Below, piece after piece: positions 1-7,242 of a stretch of 55,505 nt of DNA. Positions within the stretch are counted from its first letter, which is position 1. Each line of letters opens with the position of its first letter. Under the pieces are notes generated by a model. That model was not told the origin of the DNA, ran no database searches, and was given only the letters and a program-made list of their open reading frames with translations. The position numbers and the translations under genes are program-made. Source of the stretch: SLQH01 sp964612995. Lineage in GTDB: Bacteria; Planctomycetota; UBA11346. The stretch lies in NCBI GenBank assembly GCA_964612995.1, contig CAZTGE010000007.1, positions 1-55,505 on the forward strand, written 5' to 3'.

Positions 1-39
1 CAGTGAGGACCGTAGGGGCGAAGCCCCCTGAGTAGTTAC
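1..39 (-). mobile_element. End of an IS66-like (GTAA-ended) element, cut by the window edge
   Basis: Read on the minus strand from position 39, the sequence starts GTAACTACTCAGG and continues through a short GC hairpin. It matches the left end of the 225-bp element at 37889 over the whole visible 39 bases, with one substitution and one indel. The junction at 39/40 falls inside the GxxExxY reading frame. Whether this is another MITE or the end of a complete insertion sequence with a transposase cannot be told, because the rest lies outside the window. Confidence 0.7.
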
Positions 40-253
40 GTTCGACAATCAAATCGGCACGAAAGCCTTCATCGAACTGTTGCCCCTCATAGGAAATTGC
101 CACGGCCACCTGTCGTTCCACAGAAAGACCTCGTGCTTTCAACTTGTGGGCGAGGGTTACCTCATAGACCGTCTCAAGCAAACCAGGCCCAAGGTCTTGA
201 TGGAGTTTAACTGCGCAGTCCACGATCACAGTACCGATATCATTCTCATCCAT
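40..253 (-). pseudogene. GxxExxY protein (PD-(D/E)XK_3-like), interrupted by an element end
   Basis: The minus-strand frame starting at ATG 253 reads MDENDIGTVIVDCAVKLHQ, then GPGLLETVYE, which holds the diagnostic G-x-x-E-x-x-Y. It continues to GFRADLIVE at about residue 71 and then runs directly into the GTAA-ended element at position 39. The family is normally about 120-130 residues, and the terminal ExK part of the nuclease-like core is missing. Just upstream (254-281) is the repeated cggagacacggag-type sequence that often precedes these genes. The biological role of GxxExxY proteins is not established. Recognition of the family is firm; that the gene is dead is inferred from the truncation. 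Confidence 0.8.
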
Positions 254-458
254 CTCCGTGTCTCCGCGCCTCCGTGAGAGACCTCTTCGGTGATCGAACC
301 GGAGCGTAGCAGCGCTACGTGAGGATCCGCCGACCGAGTGAAGTCCTGTAATAGCAGTGCGATACGGCTTTGCAGCAGATATCTCATCCGGGTAGCGAGC
401 TGCCCGAGCCACCCGGTGTGCTTGCGCTGCTCGTGATGCTCTGGCAGCATGAACAGTC

Positions 459-1874
459 ATGGATATCGCATCTCTGCTCACCGGCCTGCTGATCGGCGGC
501 CTGCTCGGCGCGATGGCCCTGGCCGTGCGCAGCGCGCGCACGGCCGCCGCGCTGCATGAGGCGCGCGAGCGTCTGGCCCAGGCCGAGGCCGAACGCGCCG
601 CCCTGCGCTCGCAATCCGAGCAGCACGCCGCACAGCTGCAGGAGAGCCAACTGGCCTGTGCCCGCAGCGAGGAACGCGCCGCGGCGGCGCAGCAACTCGA
701 CGACCGCTGTCAGGAACTGACAGCGGCACTGCGCGAGCGCGAAGCCGAAGTGGCACGGATGGGGCAGGAACTCGACGACCAGCGGCGGATGCATCGTGAA
801 AAGCTGGCCGAACTCACCGCCGCGCGCGAAGAGCTGGCCAACCAGTTCAAGGCCACCGCGACCAGCATCCTCAGCGAGACCCGGAGCCAGGTGACCAAGG
901 AGCACCAGGAACGGCTCGACCTGGTGCTCAAACCCTTCGCTGAGCACCTGGAGCGCTTCCGCAAACAGGTCCACGACACCCACGACACCGCGGTCCGCGA
1001 ACGGCTCAGCCTCAAGGAACAGATCAAGCACCTCAGCGAACTCAACCAACGCATGGACACCGATGCCCGTGCGTTGACCCAGGCGCTCACCGGCCAATCG
1101 AAGGTCCGCGGAGACTGGGGCGAGATGGTGCTCGAGCGCATCCTGCAGCAGTCGGGCCTGCGCAAGGGCGAGGAATACCGCACCCAGGAGAGCTTCACCG
1201 ACGGCGAGGACGGCAGCGTGCGCCGGCCCGACGTGTTGGTGACCATGCCCAACGACCAGTGCATCGTGATCGACTCCAAGCTCCAGCTCATCGCTTGGGT
1301 CGAATTCACCAGTGCCGAGGATGAACCGGGTCAGGCCGCCGCGCTCAAGTCGCTGTGCACCGCCGTACGCGCACACGTCCAGAACCTGGCCGGCAAGGAA
1401 TACCAGCAGATCAAGGGGCTCAAGGCGGACGACTACGTCCTGCTGTTCATCCCCATCGATGCCGCCTTCCTCGAGGTCAGCCGCGCCGATCCACAGCTGT
1501 TCGAGCACGCCTACCAGCGTGGCGTGGTGTTGGTGTGCCCCTCCACGCTCATGGCCACCCTGCGTTCGATCGCCAGCGCCTGGCGCTACGAACGCCAGCA
1601 GCGCAACGCGCTGAAGATCGCCGAGGAGGGCGGGCGTCTGCACGACGCGGTCCTCCGCTTCCTCAAGAGCTACGACGAGATCGGCCAGCGCCTGAGCCAG
1701 GCGACGGCGGCCTACGAGCGCGGGCGCGAGCGCCTCCAGCACGGCAAGGGCAATCTCATCCGCCGGACCGAGAGACTGCGGCATCTCGGCGTGAGCACGG
1801 CCAAACGCATGGGGGTGGAGTGGCGCGAGGCGAACGACGACCAGGACGAGGTGGCCGACGCGGGCGAGGAGTAG
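459..1874 (+). CDS. rmuC: DNA recombination protein RmuC
   Basis: A 471-residue protein of the RmuC family, which in E. coli limits recombination at inverted repeats and is thought to have a nuclease-like fold. The N-terminus has one hydrophobic segment (about residues 5-24). It is followed by a long Ala/Glu/Arg-rich coiled coil to about residue 125, then the conserved RmuC domain with KVRGDWGEMVLERILQQSGL, RRPDVLVTMPND and IVIDSKLQL (the PD-ExK-like D...SK). Length and domain order are typical. The start at 459 is immediately followed by the membrane segment; the ribosome binding site is weak. It stands alone on the plus strand, with a dispersed hairpin repeat after its stop. Confidence 0.95.
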   Translation: MDIASLLTGLLIGGLLGAMALAVRSARTAAALHEARERLAQAEAERAALRSQSEQHAAQLQESQLACARSEERAAAAQQLDDRCQELTAALREREAEVARMGQELDDQRRMHREKLAELTAAREELANQFKATATSILSETRSQVTKEHQERLDLVLKPFAEHLERFRKQVHDTHDTAVRERLSLKEQIKHLSELNQRMDTDARALTQALTGQSKVRGDWGEMVLERILQQSGLRKGEEYRTQESFTDGEDGSVRRPDVLVTMPNDQCIVIDSKLQLIAWVEFTSAEDEPGQAAALKSLCTAVRAHVQNLAGKEYQQIKGLKADDYVLLFIPIDAAFLEVSRADPQLFEHAYQRGVVLVCPSTLMATLRSIASAWRYERQQRNALKIAEEGGRLHDAVLRFLKSYDEIGQRLSQATAAYERGRERLQHGKGNLIRRTERLRHLGVSTAKRMGVEWREANDDQDEVADAGEE

Positions 1875-1898
1875 GGTCATGGAAGAGGCTTCCTTCAC

Positions 1899-2100
1899 AG
1901 GGGCGCTGCCCCCCCCGCGGCTTCGCCGCACCCCAGCTTCCTCGCTGCCGCTCGTCGCGCTCCACCGGCCGCAGGCCCCACCGGGGCCTGCTATCGCTTC
2001 GCAATGCCGGCTCCACCCCCCACGCACCTCGGTCAGGCTTCGCGGGCTGCGGCCGCGTTTTCGCCGGGCCTACGGCCCATTTCCGGCGAAAACCACCCCT
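1899..2100 (+). repeat. Dispersed GC-hairpin repeat, copy 1 (long form)
   Basis: Begins with a GGGGCGCTGCCCC hairpin 25 bases after the rmuC stop, then a run of further short hairpins. A central block of about 120 bases is shared with the copies at 2531 and 28281. It ends with an 11-bp stem at 2057-2067/2083-2093 (GTTTTCGCCGG paired with CCGGCGAAAAC). It is oriented in the sense of the upstream gene. Confidence 0.75.
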
Positions 2101-2169
2101 CACTCGGCCGACCTCCTGTCCACGATCTGTGTCATGCGAACGCTTTACTGCGACCTTTGAGGGCCCGTC

Positions 2170-2505
2170 ATGGAAGAGAACCGCAGCGATTACATTCCTA
2201 CCACCGAACAGGTCGAGTCGCTCAAGGAGTACCTCGGGACCATCGGCCTCGACCGCGCCGAGATCGACCGCATCGACCCAGCGGTGATCACCTTGATCCT
2301 GCGCATGATCGCCAACCACGAGAAGAAGAACCGCGTGGTCGAAGAACTCAGCCGCACGATCAAGCAACACGAAGAGACCATCGAACGCCTGCGTACCCAA
2401 CGCGACGCGCTCCAGGTCGCCGTACGCAGAGAACGCCTGCTGCGCCAGGAGGACACCGATCCCGGCAGCACGACCAACAACTTCGAAGAGCTCTTCGGCG
2501 GCTGA
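2170..2505 (+). CDS. Small coiled-coil protein of unknown function
   Basis: A 111-residue, highly charged protein. I do not recognise a family. The N-terminal half (about 1-50) looks globular and acidic. Residues about 50-95 (KKNRVVEELSRTIKQHEETI and onwards) form a likely coiled coil, and the tail NNFEELFGG is disordered. There is no signal peptide or membrane segment, so it is probably cytosolic. The ATG at 2170 begins MEENRSDYIPTTEQVESLKE. It lies alone between two copies of the same dispersed hairpin repeat (1899 and 2531). Codon use and the lack of an equally good competing frame support it as a real gene. Confidence 0.7.
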   Translation: MEENRSDYIPTTEQVESLKEYLGTIGLDRAEIDRIDPAVITLILRMIANHEKKNRVVEELSRTIKQHEETIERLRTQRDALQVAVRRERLLRQEDTDPGSTTNNFEELFGG

Positions 2506-2530
2506 GCCCGCCCGCAGCGCCATTGTAGTT

Positions 2531-2720
2531 CTTTGCAGAGGGGGCGCTTTTTGCAGAGGGGGCGCTGCCCCTTCGCGCCTGCGGCGCACCCCAGCTTCCT
2601 CGCTGCCGCTCGTCGCGCTCTGCCGGCCGCAGGCCCCACCGGGGCCTGCTATCGCTTCGCGATACCGGCTCCGCCCCCCACGCGCCTCGGTCGTCGCTCG
2701 CCAGCTGCGCTGGACTCCGG
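2531..2720 (+). repeat. Dispersed GC-hairpin repeat, copy 2 (long form)
   Basis: Follows the stop of the coiled-coil gene by about 25 bases. It begins TTTGCAGAGGGGGCGCT, and this opening module is duplicated in tandem (2531 and 2550). Then come GCGCCTGCGGCGC and the shared block ending in a CGCTCGCCAGCTGCGCTGG palindrome. It is oriented with the upstream gene. Confidence 0.75.
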
Positions 2721-2754
2721 ACCCTGCGGATGCGCGGCTCTGGCCCCATGCGGG

Positions 2755-2917
2755 CAGAGCCGCGCAAAGCTCGCCCCGGGAGCGCCGAGCACCAGGTCGG
2801 CATGCCTTGCGTCGCCTCCACCTGCGTCAAACCGCCCGGCTCTCTTTGGTGCTGACGCCATAGTGACGCAGGTGGAGGCGAGGCATGGCCCTCATTTGCG
2901 AGCTTTGAGCCGCCCTG
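2755..2917 (+). mobile_element. MITE-like palindromic element, copy A
   Basis: A 163-bp element with ends resembling CAGGGCGRCTCAAAGCTCG in inverted orientation (three mismatches between its own ends) and the conserved central CCGCCCGGCTCTCTTTGG. It is flanked by direct repeats CCCATGCGGG (2745-2754) and CCCATGAGGG (2918-2927), 9 of 10 identical, as expected of a target-site duplication. No coding capacity. It lies between the small coiled-coil gene and tRNA-Ser. Confidence 0.85.
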
Positions 2918-3002
2918 CCCATGAGGGCCGCCACCATTGACCCCGCCGGGTTCGTCGGCATCATGCCCGCCCGCAGCGCCGGAGCTGGCACTGCGCACAT
3001 CC

Positions 3003-3092
3003 GGACAGGTGGCCGAGCGGCTTAAGGCGCACGCTTGGAAAGCGTGTAAGGGGGAGACTCCTTCGCGGGTTCGAATCCCGCCCTGTCCGCCA
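3003..3092 (+). tRNA. tRNA-Ser (anticodon GGA)
   Basis: The acceptor stem GGACAGG pairs with CCTGTCC, followed by the discriminator G and an encoded CCA (3090-3092). The D arm is GGCCGAGCGGC. The anticodon stem CACGC/GCGTG (3030-3034/3042-3046) encloses loop TTGGAAA with anticodon GGA at 3037-3039. A long variable arm (GGGGGAGACTCCTTC), typical of class II tRNAs, precedes the T arm GCGGGTTCGAATCCCGC. It reads UCC and UCU serine codons. Confidence 0.98.
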
Positions 3093-3096
3093 GACG

Positions 3097-3132
3097 CGCG
3101 AAGACCCCGGCGGAAACGCCGGGGTCTTCGCG
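3097..3132. terminator. Bidirectional hairpin terminator between tRNA-Ser and the lipoprotein gene
   Basis: A perfect 16-bp stem (CGCGAAGACCCCGGCG, 3097-3112, pairing with 3117-3132) closes on a GAAA loop. It starts 4 bases after the tRNA CCA, and the converging lipoprotein gene ends at 3155, so it can serve both strands. A clear U-tract is absent. Confidence 0.75.
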
Positions 3133-3154
3133 TCTGTCTCGGTGCAGCAAGCGA

Positions 3155-4411
3155 TCAGCGGCCGGTGTTGCCGGTGCGTGCCTGTCTGGCCGGAGGATCC
3201 TCGAACACCGGCGAAGGCAATTTGCCGTCGCGCGGGATGTGATCGTCACCACCGTAGGGCACGTCCCGCTCGCAGGTGCCGAAACGCTTCAAGGCCGCTT
3301 TGAGCCCGTCGACTTCGACCCGTGCGTAGCTGACAAAGCGTTGGGTGTCGAGCTTGAGCTCGGCCGCGTTCTCGGCCAGGCTGGCGTAATAGCGGCGCAT
3401 GTCGGCGACCAGCAGCTTGCCCTGGCTGATGTTGTGTTTCCAGAAACGCTTGACGTCTTCGGTCAAGGGCTTGCCCTCGCGCTCACGCCACTCGAAGAAA
3501 CGGTCGATCTCGGCGATGAGGGTCGGCAGGTGCTTGGTGTTCTGCTGCTTGAAGCGCGTGATCTCGTCCTGCAACCGGTCCATGGCCCAGGCCTGGTAAC
3601 GGGCGCACTCGGCGACGTCGTCGCGGATCGCCTGCAGCTCGCGGTCGCGCCACTGGGTGAAATAGAACACATCGTCGATCAGCCGCGGGACCTCCCACTC
3701 GACCTTGCTCACGAAGGCCTTGAAATCGGCTTCGAGCAGATGCTCGCGCGGACGCATGGTCTTGAACCGTTCGAGATCCTCGGCGAGACGTCGGCCCTGG
3801 GCCTTCTGGAAGTTCCAGAAATCGCGCCCATCCTGGATCAGCGCGGTGTACATCTCCCAGCGCCAGCTGAGGAAGGACTGCACGTCGACCGAGAGATTGG
3901 CGATCTCCCAGTCGACGTGATCGTAGAATCGCTTGAGCTCGGCCTTGAGCGGGGCGAGTTCGCGATGGCGATACTCCTGGAAGATCATGATGTCCATCAC
4001 CAGCATGCGCCATTCGGCGTCGGCCTGATGGAAGAAACGCAGGATGCCATCGACGGTGCGCGGGAAGTTCTGGATGTGGTAGCCGTAGTGGCGACCGACA
4101 TCGAGCGTCAGCTTTTCGATCTCGTCCCAGTGATGGGTGATGAACCAGGCGAACTCCTCCTCGAAGCGCCACCATTCGCGTTTGCGCCACTCGATGAAGC
4201 GATCGTGTGCGAGCTCGAGGTTGAACCCCTTGAGCTTCTGCACCTTGGCGAAGTAGCGGATGTCGGCGAGGATCTGGTCGAAGGCCCATTCCTTGCGTTC
4301 GACGAACCGATCGACGTCCTCACGCAGGGCGCCGGCCTCCTTGTTGCAGCCGCAGCCGGCGAGATAGAGGGCACAGAACGTGAACAGGACCACGGCATGG
4401 AACCGGCGCAT
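3155..4411 (-). CDS. Lipoprotein made of about 20 consecutive 18-residue helical repeats
   Basis: A 418-residue predicted lipoprotein. The N-terminal signal MRRFHAVVLFTFCALY ends in lipobox LAGC with Cys20 as the lipidated residue. Residues 29-377 parse into about 19.5 tandem units of 18 residues with pattern L-x-x-D-hydrophobic-x-x-F-x-x-W/x-R, for example LTEDVKRFWKHNISQGKL, LIAEIDRFFEWREREGKP and LSVDVQSFLSWRWEMYTA. A few units are 16, 17 or 20 residues. Eighteen residues equal five turns of alpha-helix, so the repeat predicts one long, almost untwisted helix or coiled coil of roughly 50 nm. A polar 41-residue tail follows (378-418). I know no named family with this repeat. It has a monocistronic layout, converging on tRNA-Ser. 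A role as periplasmic spacer or cell-wall tether is speculation. Confidence 0.85.
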   Translation of the reverse strand: MRRFHAVVLFTFCALYLAGCGCNKEAGALREDVDRFVERKEWAFDQILADIRYFAKVQKLKGFNLELAHDRFIEWRKREWWRFEEEFAWFITHHWDEIEKLTLDVGRHYGYHIQNFPRTVDGILRFFHQADAEWRMLVMDIMIFQEYRHRELAPLKAELKRFYDHVDWEIANLSVDVQSFLSWRWEMYTALIQDGRDFWNFQKAQGRRLAEDLERFKTMRPREHLLEADFKAFVSKVEWEVPRLIDDVFYFTQWRDRELQAIRDDVAECARYQAWAMDRLQDEITRFKQQNTKHLPTLIAEIDRFFEWREREGKPLTEDVKRFWKHNISQGKLLVADMRRYYASLAENAAELKLDTQRFVSYARVEVDGLKAALKRFGTCERDVPYGGDDHIPRDGKLPSPVFEDPPARQARTGNTGR

Positions 4412-4526
4412 GTGGTGAGCCTAGGCACAAGCCCTGCTGCGACAACGCATCGCGTTCGCGGACCGCCTCCGTGTGTCAGTACCAGCAGGCAAATCCCGCC
4501 CGCCGGACGACTCCGACGGCCGGGGC

Positions 4527-4688
4527 CAGGGCGACTCAAAGCTCGCCCCGGGAGCGCCGATCCCCAGGTCGGCATGCCTTGCCTCGCCTCCACTTGCGTC
4601 AAACCGCCCGGCTCTCTTTGGTGCTTGGGTCGTAGTGACGCAGGTGGAGGCGAGGCATGGCCTCATTTGCGAGCTTTGAGTCGCCCTG
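4527..4688 (+). mobile_element. MITE-like palindromic element, copy B
   Basis: A 162-bp element with perfect 19-bp terminal inverted repeats CAGGGCGACTCAAAGCTCG (4527-4545 and 4670-4688). It is flanked on both sides by the identical 10-bp direct repeat CGGCCGGGGC (4517-4526 and 4689-4698). Inner arms (GCCTCCACYTGCGTCA against its complement) extend the palindrome around a conserved loop with CGGCTCTCTTTGGTGC. It inserted upstream of the lipoprotein gene. Confidence 0.92.
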
Positions 4689-4850
4689 CGGCCGGGGCCG
4701 CTTCTCGCATTGACAGGTCCGGGCCCGGCCCACAATCACCGCCCGCGCAGCCGGACCCCGGGAGTCCGTCGGCACCGAATCTGGTCAGGCCTTGACGGGA
4801 GCAGCCATAAGGTGTCCGAGGGCGTTCCGGGATCTCCGGCTGCGCTTTTT

Positions 4851-5010
4851 TGCAAAGGGGGCTTCGCCCCCTCGCGCTTCGCGCTTCACCCCCTCGGGCT
4901 TTGTCGTCGCTGGCGGCCGTTGGCCGCCCGGCCCGAGGTACGGGCCGCCGCTCCTCTGGCGCCCGTCTGGGGGCTGCCGCCCCCGGGCTGACGCCCCCCC
5001 CCCCGCGGGC
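4851..5010 (+). repeat. Dispersed GC-hairpin repeat, divergent copy
   Basis: TGCAAAGGGGGCTTCGCCCCC opens a run of short GC hairpins resembling, but diverged from, the other family members. It sits in the 915-bp gene-free stretch 4412-5326, which otherwise holds MITE copy B, a tandem repeat (5064-5211) and another hairpin-repeat copy. I see no convincing gene in that stretch. Confidence 0.55.
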
Positions 5011-5063
5011 TGGGCCAACTGGGTATCCAACGATACGTGCGCTGACAAGCGTTCGTTGCGGCT

Positions 5064-5211
5064 CGTGGCTCGCTTCGCTTGCCACTGGCCCACTGCGTGC
5101 AGTCGGGCGCCTTCAGCGTCCTGTGCGTGGCTCGCTTCGCTTGCCACTTGCCCACTGCGTGCAGTCGGGCGCCTTGTGTGCCTGTGCGTGGCTCGCTTTG
5201 CGCACGCCGTT
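5064..5211 (+). repeat. Tandem repeat, 61-62 bp unit, about 2.4 copies
   Basis: The unit CGTGGCTCGCTTCGCTTGCC (first 20 bases) recurs at 5064, 5126 and 5187. The first two units are nearly identical along their whole length, including CCCACTGCGTGCAGTCGGGC, and the third is partial. No reading frame is preserved across the units, so it is treated as non-coding. Confidence 0.8.
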
Positions 5212-5230
5212 TGATGGGAGCCCGACGACC

Positions 5231-5322
5231 GCCGAGAACGCTGGCGAAGCTGGCGAGCGACGACAGAGGAGCGTGGGGATACGCGGCGGAGCCGCGAGGG
5301 GCAGCGCCCCCTCTGCAAAGAA
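5231..5322 (-). repeat. Dispersed GC-hairpin repeat, short copy in inverse orientation
   Basis: Read on the minus strand it begins TTCTTTGCAGAGGGGGCGCT, the same opening as the copy at 2531, and ends in the GTCGTCGCTCGCCAGC module. It starts 5 bases after the stop of the minus-strand secreted protein gene at 5327, so again it lies downstream of a gene in the sense direction. Confidence 0.75.
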
Positions 5323-5326
5323 CCAG

Positions 5327-7174
5327 CTACCAGAGATCGACGATGGCGAGGAAGGCGTCCATGCCTTTGCCGGGGGCCTCTTGGGCCGGGTTCTTGGGCT
5401 CGAGGACGTTGGGGTCGATGGGGGTGATGGTGCGGCCCTTGCGGTCGGTGCCGGCGCTGCGGCCGACGCTGCCGCCGAGGACGAGTTTGTCGCCCTGGAC
5501 GGCCATGGCGTGGATCGTGACCTTGCCGAAACGGACGATGGCCTGGATCTGGAGGTCGGCGTTGGCGATGGTGACGCCGGAGCCGTCGGCGCCCCAGAGG
5601 GCACGATCGTCCATGCCGCGGGGGATTCCGGCGATGTAGAAGTTGCCGTAGCTGTCCATGCAGGCGTCGCGAGGGCGACCGGGCATGTTGAAACCGGTGA
5701 TCGGTTCGCCGGTGCGCTGTTCGCCGAGCATGATCTTGGTCCCGCCGCCGAAGTAGCCCCTGGTCCAGCGGTTCTTCTGGTCGAGGTCTCGCGGGTCGCG
5801 GTCGATGGTCGAGTTGCCGCCGTCGGACCAGGCCCAGACGATGAAGTTCTGCGGATTGGGGAACCACAGGTCGATGGCGCGCGAATCGGACATCAGGTTC
5901 TTCGGGTTGCAGATCGAGTACCACCACTTCCACCAACGCCAACCGTGCGGGCTGAACAGATAGGGCTGCTGGAGGTTGCTCGACACCTGCCTGTAACCGA
6001 CCTGCCACTCAGTGCCGTCGAAGGGATTGGTCTTGGTCAGACGCACGGCCATGCTGCGGAAGCGATCGCCTTCACAGGCCGCGTCGGGGTTGCCACTGAT
6101 GCCGCGGCACTCACCGCCGTCGGGGCTGTAGACCACCCGCAGCCCGCCGCCATGGGCGCCATAGATGCTGCCGTCGGGTCCGAAACCGACCTCGTCGAAG
6201 AACTGGTCGTTGGCCCCGCCGACCCAGGTGCTCACCAGCAGCTCGGGCTTGACCGGCGGCGAGAGCACCCCGCCGCGGACCATCAGCTCGCGCAGGTCGG
6301 CCCGGTTGCGGGTCTCCGGATCCAGGCGCCAGAGAACCATCGCCGCCTGCTCGCGCCGCCCCAGCTCGAGCAGCGCCTCGCCGTAGTGGACGTAGTCCAT
6401 CTGCTCCATCGCCGCATGGGCCTCGTCGGCGCGGGCGAACTCCTCGCTCGCTTCCTTCCAGTCGCCAGCAGCGTATGCGGCACGTCCGGCCGCGAGGTAT
6501 TCCGGTGCGTCCTCGTCCCAGTCGAGCGGCACTTTGAGGTCGTCACCCAGATCCTGCCACCGCTCGCGTTCGGCCTCGCTAAGCCGCGCGACGTGCTCCT
6601 GCCAGGTCTGCAGCAGGCCGAGTCGGACCTCATCGCTCACCGAGCGTTCGCCGACCAGCTCCACGAACCCCTTCAGCGCTGTGAAGTAGCCGCTGGGATC
6701 GCCAGTGCGCGCAACGGTCTCGAGCTGATCGACGTGGCGCTCCCAGGCCGCCTTGCTGCGTTCGACGGTCATCCGCCGCAGTGCGATGTAGGGGTGCTTC
6801 CCGATCTTCTCAAGCTCCGCGAACTGCTCGAGTGCCTCGTCGTAGCGGTGGTGCGTGAACAGAACCTCGGCCTTGCGCAGCAGGGCATGCCGGATCGAGG
6901 GGAACTCGACCTCCGTCAGTTCGCTCACCGGGAATCGTTCTTCCTTGTCGCTGTCCGGGCGGCGTCTGTAGATCAACGTCTCGCCGTCGAGCCGCACGGC
7001 GCCGCGCTTGCGTTCCTCGCCGATATGCACCGTTGCCGGGACCCAGCTATCGAAGCTCGTGACCACGGTGATCGCTTCCTGCGGCGTGGGCGGATCGATG
7101 CCCTGGAACTCGCTCGCGCCAACGCGCGCCGCGCAGGCGACCCCGACCAACAATGCCACCAGCAACCGTGCCAT
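5327..7174 (-). CDS. Secreted protein with helical repeats and a beta-propeller-like C-terminus
   Basis: The ATG at 7174 has a GAAGGAC ribosome binding site and gives a 615-residue protein with signal peptide MARLLVALLVGVACAARVGAS. The open frame extends 18 codons further, but that part lacks signal character. Residues about 100-310 are helical and TPR-like (RYDEALEQFAELEKIGKHPY and AAGDWKEASEEFARADEAHA). The C-terminal 280 residues carry motifs such as VGFGPDGSIYGAHGGGLR, DSYGNFYIAGI and DKLVLGGSVG, the blade-like DG.iYvaG pattern of propeller or SBBP proteins. It is rich in Trp around 440-460. I cannot assign a function or ligand. It sits behind dnaB but is probably a separate unit, since dnaB ends at 7243. 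Confidence 0.8.
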   Translation of the reverse strand: MARLLVALLVGVACAARVGASEFQGIDPPTPQEAITVVTSFDSWVPATVHIGEERKRGAVRLDGETLIYRRRPDSDKEERFPVSELTEVEFPSIRHALLRKAEVLFTHHRYDEALEQFAELEKIGKHPYIALRRMTVERSKAAWERHVDQLETVARTGDPSGYFTALKGFVELVGERSVSDEVRLGLLQTWQEHVARLSEAERERWQDLGDDLKVPLDWDEDAPEYLAAGRAAYAAGDWKEASEEFARADEAHAAMEQMDYVHYGEALLELGRREQAAMVLWRLDPETRNRADLRELMVRGGVLSPPVKPELLVSTWVGGANDQFFDEVGFGPDGSIYGAHGGGLRVVYSPDGGECRGISGNPDAACEGDRFRSMAVRLTKTNPFDGTEWQVGYRQVSSNLQQPYLFSPHGWRWWKWWYSICNPKNLMSDSRAIDLWFPNPQNFIVWAWSDGGNSTIDRDPRDLDQKNRWTRGYFGGGTKIMLGEQRTGEPITGFNMPGRPRDACMDSYGNFYIAGIPRGMDDRALWGADGSGVTIANADLQIQAIVRFGKVTIHAMAVQGDKLVLGGSVGRSAGTDRKGRTITPIDPNVLEPKNPAQEAPGKGMDAFLAIVDLW

Positions 7175-7242
7175 GATCACAGTCCTTCCGGTTCGTATAG
7201 CGTCAGCCGGCGCATGGGTTTCACCCACTGTCCGGACCAGCT

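Noticed and set aside
384..2027. A 547-codon minus-strand frame opposite rmuC
   Set aside because: rmuC has all family motifs on the plus strand; the antisense product shows only compositional bias.
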